Below, one piece after another: positions 12,620 to 21,854 of a stretch of DNA of 64,000 bases. Position numbers and translations under genes: made by a program. Numbering within the stretch: the first letter of the stretch is position 1; the number at the start of each line of letters is the position of its first letter. Origin of the DNA: Kuschelorhynchus macadamiae. Taxonomy: Eukaryota; Arthropoda; Insecta; Coleoptera; Curculionidae. Where the stretch lies: NCBI GenBank assembly GCA_030620095.1, contig JAUTXW010002359.1, forward strand, positions 3,763,501 through 3,827,500, given 5' to 3'. The notes under the pieces were generated by a model. The model was not told the origin of the DNA. It saw nothing but the letters and a program-made list of their open reading frames with translations, and did no database searches.

Positions 12620-13190
12620 TTATATTGTCAAACAATTTTATTGGGTTCTATTTTGTGCCATATTAAATTCCTACCAATATTTTAGCAGTTTCTATCTATG
12701 CCACATTTGATTTTTGTTCATAATTTAAAATAAACTGCATAAGTAATTTTAACCTGAACAGACACCGCCATTTTGTTTCGTCAAGTTAAATTCGTACTAG
12801 TTTATTACTATATCACGTTTAAGTTTAGTACAAAATTTAAAATCAAGAGAAGAAACAAACAGAAGACCGACGGAATTGGAAAACATATTTTTTGGCAGCT
12901 AGGGACGCTAAAAAGCAGAGATATGTAAAACTTGGGAGGGTGATTTTTTTCACGATTAAAAAATTTATATTTGGCCGCCTTTTCCTTCCGCCGCCGTCTT
13001 GAATTCGTACCGCAGTTTTATCAGTTCATCTCTATACACCAACTAAATATTGCTTTAAATTTGGCATTATTCCATTAAGTGGTTTTTCAGGCTTAATTTT
13101 TAAACGATTAAAGTAGTTTTTTAGTAATATTTTATTAAACATTTCATTAGGCCGCCATTGTGTTTAGCCATATTCGATTTAGAGCAAAAC
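12620..13190 (+). repeat. Composite dispersed repeat (DR), locus 1
   Basis: This copy shows the whole architecture: units with CCGCCATTTTGTTTCG and TTCGTACTAG phrases, then CAGAAGACCGACGGAATTGG, a tail (TTTTGGCAGCTAGGGACGCT, GGGAGGGTGATTTTTTTCAC), and then further units (CTTCCGCCGCCGTCTTGAAT, TCGTACCGCAGTTTTATCAG, TAGTTTTTTAGTAATATTTT). The same phrases occur at seven other places in the window. It is non-coding. Confidence 0.75.
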
Positions 13191-14172
13191 GATTATAATT
13201 CTCTTTTACGATGGAAGTAAAAAAAATACATGACGAATTATTCCAATTACTGATACGCAGAGGCTCTATTTCACGACTTCATATCTCTGGTTTATTAATC
13301 GTAGCGGGTTCAGTAAGATCGCATGTTTTTCTCGCCCGAGGCACCAGGAATGATTGCAGAAACAATATACAAAAAAATAATGATTTTCAAGTGAATTTTT
13401 TTCAAAATTTCGACCAAATTTGAATCGCTATATTACCGTAACTTTTTAAACAGAAAAAAGAAATATACTCTACAACTGGGGCGAATGTTTGCATAGCTCT
13501 GGATATATAGTGCAAAATCTGAAACCTTTGATGTTCCTAGCTTATTTTAACACTCTTTCCTTTAAATTCGTCCGCGTATTTTAAGATTCTCTCAATTTAC
13601 ACCTTAATGAACTTTTAATCCATAAAAATCTCTATTCCTAATTGTGAAATGTTTCATATCTCTGAAAACTGACCTAAAATAACTTTTATTTGTTATTTAG
13701 ATAGGTATCTAATAACATATTGCCAAATAAAATTGTGCAGTAATAGTCGACTATAAGTAACAAAAAATAATATTTTCACAGCAATAACCAGCACTAAATT
13801 AAAAACGAATTGTGTTACGAAAATAAGTGGGCTGAAGATTTATGTATATGAACCAGCCCCATGCCTATTTTTCGGAGCACAAAGAAAGAAGTATTGATTA
13901 AGGAGAATATCTCCCCCGGAACGTAAACAAAAATGGATTTGTTTATTGGGAATGGTTTCACTTGTTAAACAAAGAAAATACATTTAATTAATTCTTAGTC
14001 TTTACTTTATCTTCGTTCTTATATTAAAACAGTGAAAACGTTAAATCTTTCATAATTTCTGTTATATAAAATCATATTTTGCCTTTCTATCAAATAACTC
14101 TAATATTTATCTATCGAGTCTTCTAAGGCAAGCGTATTTGAAATAGATAAAAAACTGCTCGTATGCAATCTT

Positions 14173-14300
14173 CAGGGTTGGGCGACGTCGAGAATGTCAC
14201 GTCGACAATTTAATTGTTGACGCGTCAACTATGGTGTCGACGTCGACTTACTAAGTGACGTCGTCAACGTCGACAGTGTCGACAATGTCGACAATTAATT
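14173..14300. promoter_or_regulatory. hAT left subterminal GTCGAC array
   Basis: Six GTCGAC hexamers, two of them fused as GTCGACGTCGAC, follow the left TIR within 130 bp. Related GACGTC and TGACGC words fill the gaps. In hAT elements, clustered subterminal repeats are the transposase-binding sites. The assignment here is by position and repetition only. Confidence 0.7.
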
Positions 14301-14455
14301 TGGTACAAAAATTAAAGCTACAGTTAAAGTTAAACGTTATATTAAAACTACCAAACCAAAACCATAGACCATAGAATAAACATTTACTAAAAACAACTAA
14401 ACATCTGATAAAAAATCCTTAATCTTCTACGTCATTAAGTGAATGGAATGCTGAA

Positions 14456-17400
14456 TCAATCAGAATCAGAAATATCGTAATCAACATTCCTTTCAGTATT
14501 CTCACTTTGGAGGGTAAAATATAAGTGGACCAACATTTTCGAATGTTCGAATGATAGTCTATTTCGAAGAGGTGTGTGAATATATCCCCAGTTTGAGAAC
14601 AAGCGCTCAAGTTGCGCAGAAGATGCAGGAATTTTGAGTAACTTAAGAGCCAAGCTCCCTAAGACTGGGCACTCCATCTGGGCCATTCTCCAAAACACTA
14701 ACGGCTTGTTTACCTTTTTTTCAAAAAGTGTTGCAAATATGCCTAAAAAAATATTAGTGGTTATTTTCACAAGAAAAAATGAAAAAGTTTAAGTAGGAGT
14801 ACTGATATACATTTCAACAATTTTAATAACTCACAATAATAGAACTACAGATAATTTTAAAAATACTATACCTGATCTTGTATTGAATTTATCCCATTCT
14901 TCTATGCCTTTGTTGTCGAGATGTTTAAAAAGGAATGCATTTATTTTTGTAGTATGTACAGACTCTAGTTTGGAATTCTCGTATGTTGGATGAAAAAAAT
15001 ATGCAGTTAATGCATAAACGTTTAGCGCCATGCCTTGCCGGTTTTTTAGTTTGTTTGCGAAAACTTCTGGCACTTCCAATTTTAACCAAAGGTTTACAGC
15101 ATCTGCTAGCGACGTATCAGCATTCTGACAGGTATTGACAAGGTTGCAAATTGGATTCTGTATATCTAAATTTTTTTGGACATCGTCAATAAAGTCGTCA
15201 TTGAAGATTAATTCGGTAACTTTAGGCTTAATCTTTTTCCTTGTAGCTGCTGAAATTTGTTTCATGTAAGATAGGTTTTGTATGAGACTCTTGAATGCAT
15301 CACGATATGAGCACCAGCGCGTCTCAGCAGGAATTTTAATTCTTCGCCCCCCTTTCGATATAATCATCTTTTCAAAATCAGGTTGCTTGAATTCCTTAAG
15401 TACAACAACAACGTTGTCAACTAACTCTTTATCTAGGATGTCCTTTGCCAAAAGATTACCTGTATGACTACTGCATGTACTGTGCCACATGCAATGTTTT
15501 AAAAGAGACCCCATTTTAACCATCGCACTAGCATTATCGGAAACAACAGCGTACACGTCAACGTTGTATTTTTCTTTGAAAATTTCTCTAGATTTTATAA
15601 TTATTTCTGCAAGTTTTTCTGCAGTTTCCGATTCAGTTGTTAAATCCCATGCATCAATAAATCCGGTTTCACCATCTGTTGAATGCAACATAGTAACCAC
15701 AGTCTTGGTGTTGCTTGATGAATTCTTCCAACCATCACACAAAATAACCGAATCTGAGTGTACCTTTTTGCGGGTACTATCGATACACTCTCCATAGCAT
15801 TTTTCTAAAAGTGTTGTGCTCAGTTTTTTACGTCCTGGTATTTTATCCACATATGCAGGACGTATTGTTTTTATAAAGTTTTTAAATAGGGGTGATTCAA
15901 TAACCCTGAAAGGTAGGTTACATCCAAACATAAATTTAGAGAGTGCTAGATCTATTTTTTCTTCCTCCTTCTCTTTCAAAATATCAACGTAATCCGTAAT
16001 TTTTTTCGATTTTTTAAGCAACCGACTATTATTTTTTCCAGATGGGGTAAAGTTAGGAGAGGTACTATCAGTGTCAATAACTTCTAGAAGCTCTAGATTG
16101 TTGACATAATTTTCGGACGTAGCTGAAGATTCTGATTTTATATTAGAAGCGACTAATTTAGGTTTTTTATTAGGCGTTAATGTCGTAAACAAGTTTCTTT
16201 TTGGAGACTTTGGAGTCGTGCCCGAACTTATTTCAATTACATCTTCCAAATTATTTGAAATATTTTCGGACAGATTTTCAGAGCAGCTTTCATTCAATAG
16301 ATTAGAATCCACAATTGCACCAGCTGGAGTAAGAGAGCCATCTTCTAGAACTAAGTACTCCTTGTCCTTACACTGGTTTCTGGTATTTTCTGGTTTGTTA
16401 CCCTTAATAAAACAAAATATATTATATAAATATAACCTTATTATTTAAGTTTTTAAATTTACTTACTATACCACTGCCATCCGGATCCGGTATTGATTTG
16501 AAACCGATATTACCTTGTTCTTGAGTTTGGTTATTAGCGTTAACCTTTTTATTACAACTTTCCTTACAAATATTTCTGAAAAAAATTGCTACTTACAGTA
16601 ATTGGAGCCAACCTTATTAATTTTTGAAGCAAAAACTTTTATCAAGAGTGACTTTTTTCATGTTGCAAAATGAGACATTTTTACTCTACGCAAAATAGCA
16701 TTTTTTAATTTTTTCATGCCCCCCCGTATAAAAAAATAAATTTGTGATAACGCGAACCTCATTAATTTTTCAAGCAAAGACATTTATCAAGAGTGACTTT
16801 TTTCGTATCTTGCAAAATGAGACACATACCTACTCTTACGCAAAATACCATTTTTATGCCCCCTGTATTAAAAATTAAATTTTTATTAACGCGAGCCTTC
16901 ATTCTTCAAGCAAAAATTTGTAACAAGACTGCCTTTTTTCGTACCTTGGAAAATGAGATATTTTTACTTTTACGGAAAGATGCGCAAAGTAACATTTTTG
17001 TATTTTGTATGCCCCCTGTATAAAAGGTAAATTTTTGATGACGTTGTCAGAGAAGTCCTCCTTTAGACCGTGAAAAATTTGGTAACTCTAGCCGAGAGTG
17101 GAAAAATAGTATTTCTAGACGCTCTAATAAACCCCTATTAGACGGAGACTACGGAGAGCCAGCGCATAAAAAACGCAACGAATTTCTTAAGGCCAGTTTT
17201 TTGACAGATGATTAGGGTAGTTGAAAGCAGCTTAAAACCGCGGTCAGTCAACGCCCGTCAGTCAGCAAAAAACAACAAATTTAAAAAAAAAACCTCCACG
17301 CGTCTGCCTTCCAGAGCGAAAAAGGTTTACGCATGCGCAATCCGAAAACGCGCGCATGAAAAAAAAAAGTCATAAAACTTTTTTTTTCGCATCCACCCAG

Positions 17401-18331
17401 CCCATCTAACCCTCGAATATGAGAGCGCTAACTTAATTTTTACAATCCCAGCCCCTAGGGGCGCCTCTTAGCGGCCAACCTCGTATACGGTAAAAACATT
17501 GCATTTAAAAGTTGGCCGAACCACCCCATACCGATATCGAGATTTCAAACTCCTTCCGCCTTTTTTCGGCAATTTTGAAAAAAAAAAGTTGGCCCCTAGG
17601 GGCATTTCTAGGGGCCTTACAAAAAAATCGCTAAGGGGTTTTATATAAGAGTGAAAATAACTCAGAATTGTCAGAACAAAAATTTTATAGCTCCAACGTT
17701 TCAAAAAAAATTCGGCCCCTAGGGGCCGCCCCTTAGGGGCCACAATTTTTTTTATATTATTTTCGTATCAGGGGACCGAAATACAACTACCCTCCAAATT
17801 TGAGGCAAATCGGAGAGATTTAGTTCTCGTTCTCAACGCTGCTCACGTCCACGGAACAACGCCCGTCAGTCAGCAAAAAAAAATAAAAAAAAATTTTGAC
17901 CTGTGCTGGGATTGAACCAGGGACCTTTGGGACCTAACTCCGATATACTAACCGCTGAGCTATCGATCAACTTATTAAAATTTGTAAAAAAAGCTTAACG
18001 AATTCTTAGCAGGTAATTTATTTTTTTACATACTTTGGGTCTGACTGACCAGAGTGACCAGCCCTGTTCTAACGACCAACTGACTGACTATCACTATTGT
18101 TATTTATATGACATATATAATATGTATAACCATTTTCAGCCTTAAGAAATTCGATTATATTCCACTTCATTCCCTATTTTACTTTACTCACCTGTGGCCT
18201 TGCAATCTTCCGGCACCGGTATTTTTTATAATATTTGTACATAGCCTACATTTTGCGGCGTGCTTGCCATTTACTTTTACCAGATCAAACTTTAGTTCTT
18301 GAAAGTTTTTATTACACTTTCTGCCAATCAT
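14456..18331 (-). CDS. hAT transposase, four exons, frame intact (688 aa)
   Basis: Exons are 18331-18192, 16575-16467, 16402-14872 and 14742-14456, with introns GTGAGT...CAG, GTAAGT...AAG and GTATAG...TAG. Exon lengths (140, 109, 1531, 287) sum to 689 codons and join in phase at every border. Exon 1 begins ATG at 18331 and holds a BED-type zinc finger (C28-x2-C31, H46, completed by C50 in exon 2). Exon 3 carries the catalytic core: first Asp in ILCDGWKNSSSN, second in AVVSDNASAM, followed by WHSTCSSHTGNL. Exon 4 gives the C-terminal dimerisation region with the catalytic Glu in SSAQLERLFSNWGYI and LRNRLSFEHSKMLVHLYF. It should cut and rejoin the element ends in the nucleus. The splice model is by eye; cDNA could shift a border. 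Domain assignment is secure, activity is inferred. Confidence 0.88.
16620..17040. repeat. Three diverged tandem units (~140 bp) in hAT intron 1
   Basis: The phrase AAGCAAAnANTTTnTnAAGA followed by GACTTTTTTCGTA, GCAAAATGAGA, TTACGCAAAAT and ATGCCCCCTGTAT recurs with starts near 16628, 16772 and 16908 (spacing 144 and 136 bp). Each unit ends in a run such as AAATTTTTGATAACGCGA. There are no coding signs. Confidence 0.75.
17249..17885. repeat. Segment bounded by a direct repeat, with CCCCTAGGGG palindromes
   Basis: AACGCCCGTCAGTCAGCAAA occurs at about 17250 and again at about 17859, bounding some 610 bp. Inside are repeated GGCCCCTAGGGGC-type palindromes at about 17451, 17593 and 17712, each next to an A/T homopolymer. 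The segment could be an insertion inside hAT intron 1. A 91-codon minus-strand frame (17468-17743) follows this repetition and is not believed to be a gene. Confidence 0.55.
17898..17970 (-). other. tRNA-like sequence (pseudo-tRNA or SINE head)
   Basis: On the minus strand there is a good internal A box (TAGCTCAGCGG) and B box (GGTTCAATCCC), spaced as in a tRNA gene, with a CTGG/CCAG T-arm. The acceptor stem pairs only partly and the anticodon stem has mismatches, so this is not a functional tRNA by eye. It lies inside hAT intron 1. The two pol III boxes suit a tRNA-derived SINE head. Confidence 0.5.
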
Positions 18332-18439
18332 TTTTTAAAGTTTAATGAACTGCAATTAACTGATAAAGGGAAACAATAACCACCACTTGTAACGTTCATT
18401 AATCAATCACTTCTCTTCTAATTACAAACCTAACCTCAA

Positions 18440-18557
18440 AACCACGTCTGTGACATTGTCGACATTGTCGACGTTTGTCGACGTTTACTTCATAGTCGAC
18501 GTATTGTCGACGTGTCGAGGTCGACAATAAAAGTCGACGCGTCGACGCCCAACCCTG
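18440..18557. promoter_or_regulatory. hAT right subterminal GTCGAC array
   Basis: Eight GTCGAC sites lie within 120 bp of the right TIR, mirroring the left array. Because the transposase gene starts at 18331 on the minus strand, this array also lies directly upstream of it and could affect its transcription. Confidence 0.7.
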
Positions 18558-18565
18558 GCAATCTT

Positions 18566-19281
18566 TAAGAAATAGTAAAAAAGTCATTTCCTTTAGCGGA
18601 AAACTAAAATTTTAACTAGGAAATAGCACTTAGTCCAGTAGTGTACTTATAGGTTTTTCTTCTTTCCGTTCCCAAAAAGTGTAAAATAACAATTATTTTT
18701 TATGTTATATAAGTTATTGGATCAGGCTGTAAATAACTGAATGGAAACAGGCAATTCGTATAAATAAATTTCCAGCTACTGGCGCTTTGGTAAAACGTAG
18801 TTTTTCTGCGCATAAACGAATAAAGACTTATTTGCGGAATTCGACTGGACAAGATCATCTTTCAGATGTGTCCCTGTTAGCGATTCAAAACAATCTTGTA
18901 GAGGTAATGTCGCAGCATCCACATATTTGTCCCAGATTTTACCGCATGCCCCTGTTTAACGTAGATATAGTTTGTTCCAGCCCGTAAGAGTTATCGTATG
19001 TTTTATTTGTTGAAACCACGTAGTGAATAATCGTTTTGGTCTAAATAAGAGTAATACTATAATTTGTTTATGACCTGTTCTTTTGACAAACATAGTGTTT
19101 CTCCATATCTGTACGTCAATGGCTTTTCTCAAGTTTGCGTTTATATGCAAAATAATATAATATATTTAACGTCTTTTATCACCCTGTTTAATAAAAAAAT
19201 ATGAACTGATAGAAAGACAAACAGACCGACAGGTACACCGACGGAGGAGAGAGATTTTTTCTCGATTACAAACATTCTGCA
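18566..19281. other. Unannotated stretch with a DR fragment at its right end
   Basis: No gene was recognised. From about 19195, GACAAACAGACCGACAGGTA and a following GAGAGATTTTTTCTCGATTA resemble the tail of the composite dispersed repeat, which is cut by the foldback element at 19282. Confidence 0.5.
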
Positions 19282-20577
19282 CTGCAGGAATTGCGAAGCG
19301 CAACAAGGAAATTTTTGCTGGAAATTCAAAATGAAATATCTTCAATACGGATGACGATTTTGAGTTACGGTTTTCAGTCTTTATTTGACCAATTCTTGGA
19401 GTATGCAGCCCGATAAGGATAGCCTCAGGATTCCATCGCAACCGTCTTATACAGGGTATTATATAAAAGTTTATTCGACCAGAACTCTTATTGTGGCATA
19501 TTTCTTTTTCTCTTTGTGCAACCAAAATAATCTAGAGCTAGGTTTAAAAAAACAATTTCGAGCGGCTTTGAAAATTTTTCTTCCTTTCCGACATACAGGG
19601 TTTTTTAGAAAAATTGATTTTTTAAAAATGGTCTGCTGAACAAAGCCCATTTATGGCGATCAGATTGAGTATGGTCTATCAGATTATGAAGAGGGTTGGC
19701 ACCCTTAAGTGTTCCACCATGAATATTGTATACAGCGTGCACCAAAAACTCTACCGATTCTAAACTTTAACAATGTTGAATTTCTGCTCCGCAAGGTAGA
19801 TGGTATTCCAGGCCTTTGTTACCCACTGCATTAATGGGGCATATTTTCAGTTAATTTGATATGATGGGTAAACAGTTCAAGTAAGTCAAAAATAACATGT
19901 GAAACTGTATTTTATTGGAGAAAAGAGAATTTTCATTTTTTATTAAAAAAAATTGTTTTAAATTAAAGGCAATATCTGAAAGAAGAACTGTTTCGGTAAA
20001 AGTGTCCATTATTACTAAAACTGGCATTAGAAGCAACATTATATTTAAGATTGATACAAAAAAAACCAAACCTAACAAATCACTATTTAACGTCCACCTC
20101 TTAGTTTTTTGGTGAAACCTGTGTACAATATTCAGGTTGGCAAAATTAAGGGTGCCAATCTTGTTCATAATCTGATAGATATACCTTTGAGTACCACAAG
20201 TCGGCTTTTTCAGCAGATTATTTTAAAAAATTAATTTTTCGAAAAAAACATCGTTTGTCAGAAACGAAGAAAAAATTTCAAAATCGCTAGAAATTGTTTT
20301 TCGTACCTAGTTCTAGATTATTTTGGTTGCACAAAGAGAAAGAAATCTTCTATGGTTAGAATTCTGGTCGAGGAAGCTTAAAAAAAAGACAGGGTCTTAT
20401 ATAACCCACTGTATGAGACGGTTGCTATGGTGTTCTGAGTGCTTATCACGCTGCATACAATGGATATTGAACAAATAAAAGCCGAAAATCGAAACTCAAA
20501 ATCTTCATCCGTTTTGAAAATATTTCATTTTTATTTTCCAGTAAAAATTTTCTTGGTGTACTTCGAAGTTCCAGCAG
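19282..20577. mobile_element. Foldback element with ~490-bp inverted arms
   Basis: The left end CTGCAGGAATTGCGAAG (19282) matches the inverted right end CTGCTGGAACTTCGAAG (ending 20577). Matching continues inward through phrases such as GTGCAACCAAAATAATCTAG (inverse near 20317-20336), ATACAGGG, and on past GGCACCCTTAA (19699; inverse near 20150) to GAATATTGTATACAG, so arms are about 490 bp with a central loop of about 320 bp. No transposase was found; the minus-strand frame at 19851-20168 has no recognised domain. It split a dispersed repeat, whose parts flank it. I could not identify a target duplication with confidence. Confidence 0.8.
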
Positions 20578-21046
20578 TTTTTGTGACCGCTATTTTGTTC
20601 CGCCTTGCTGGATTCGTGCCACAATCTTACCAGTTCATCTCTATATCACACTTAATTCTTGCACAAAATTTGAAATCTATATAGGGGAAGGTAAGGCATA
20701 AAGACATACAATGCTTAATCCCAACTTATAATTTTAATTGTCATGCCTCAATTGGATATTTGTAAACCTTAGGTGTCACATAGTTTACACGAAAATAAGT
20801 TTTACCTACGTAGTAACCTAAATACAAAAAACAAATATTTTAAAAAAACATGAAATGTGTCATTTTACCTGACGGGGTCAGGCAAATTGTCCCACCTTTT
20901 TTATCGTATAGGCAAAATGACACATCACAGATAATTATAGTTTTATGATCGCTTAAAAATTAATACAAAAAACTAAATAGACCTACTAATGAACATAAAA
21001 CATTTTTTAAAATCCTTAACAATAAAAAATCCACGGCAACAATTAG

Positions 21047-21820
21047 TTGATTGCATCATCTAAAACGGGAACAAGGCAGTTGCTGCCGCCACCAAAGTAC
21101 ACAGCCAAAACCAGCGCAATATACGGCAACACTGCCGCTGAGGGCTTGTCGAACACAGCTCATAAAAGTTTGACAGTTCATTCTGATAAACAAAAAGAAA
21201 AACCGGATTTGAAAACAAGAACACAAGAAACAACTGACAAGTTAGCAGCAACTCGATCGCGCGACCAAGACAACAAAATTAGAAAGAGATCGGAACGTCT
21301 TCTTTCACAATCGGGAGCACCAGCAACTGTAGGAACATTGGCTGTCACGGACAAGTGTGTCGGTGCCGATTCTGCAGAGGTATTTGAAAGAAGAGACGAT
21401 TCAAACGCAAACTAACCCCAAAGAAGCTGAAAATAGTGAAAATCATTGGACAGTTGTAAACAGAAAAAGAAATCAAAAAGTTCCTTAAAAAGGTCGAGTA
21501 AACCGTCCTACGCCTTTAAAGGGCACCAACGAAAATGAGAGTTCACTACAAGTTGCTCAGAGGATGCACTGGGTATTCATCTCAGGTTTATGAAAAAATA
21601 CCGAGCCAGCAAATATTATTGAATATTTAAAGAATCACGATCTTGAAAAAAATTGTATATGTGAGAAGATGAGAACCAGAAATAACTTGATGAGTTCTTT
21701 TAAACTGGAAGTACCCAAAGAAAACAAAGACAGAGTTATGGACCCGGCCTTATGGACAAATGGTGTTAGGCTGAACCATTTTCTCAACCTTCAGCGTCAT
21801 CGGGCGAGGATAAACTAAGT
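21047..21820 (+). pseudogene. LINE ORF1 remnant
   Basis: The frame opens without an ATG (TTG at 21047) and reads a basic, low-complexity region (PDLKTRTQETTDKLAATRSR, KRSERLL), stops at 21414, then resumes as NHWTVVNRKRNQKVP, VAQRMHWVFISG, CICEKMRTRNN and SSFKLEVPKENKDRVMDPAL, ending in NGVRLNHFLNLQRHRARIN. This last block is the conserved C-terminal part of ORF1 proteins in a group of insect non-LTR elements. Several stops and shifts break it. Confidence 0.7.
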
Positions 21821-21854
21821 ATCGGCGAACTCCGAGGCCTAGGTGAGGTAGATT

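Larger units (their letters stand above)
10009..14164. other. Intergenic stretch, mostly without recognised features
   Basis: Apart from two (TA)n runs and the composite dispersed repeat near 10955-11030 and 12620-13190, which have their own entries or mention, nothing was recognised in this 4.1 kb. Open frames are short and low-complexity. The phrase GACAGACCGACAAAATTGA followed by a tail including CATCTAGGAACGCTAAAG at 10962-11030 is a fragment of the dispersed repeat. Confidence 0.5.
14173..18557 (-). mobile_element. Complete hAT transposon with 8-bp target duplication
   Basis: The left end is CAGGGTTGGGCGACGTCGA at 14173, preceded by GCAATCTT (14165-14172). The right end, inverted, is CAGGGTTGGGCGTCGACGCG, ending at 18557 and followed by GCAATCTT (18558-18565). 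An 8-bp duplication and CAGGG-type short TIRs are hAT hallmarks. Six GTCGAC sites crowd the first 130 bp and eight the last 120 bp. The single gene inside, on the minus strand, reads through with no stop or frameshift once three introns are removed. Intron 1 carries additional repeats (16620-18000). The identical TSDs and intact gene imply recent insertion and possible autonomy. Confidence 0.93.

Noticed and set aside
15282..15797. Plus-strand open frames opposite the hAT transposase
   Set aside because: They are shadows of the coding strand.
17468..17743. 91-codon minus frame in hAT intron 1
   Set aside because: It follows the CCCCTAGGGG repeat units and has no domain.
17898..17970. A functional tRNA gene
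   Set aside because: A and B boxes are good, but acceptor and anticodon stems have too many mismatches; kept only as a tRNA-like or SINE-head entry.
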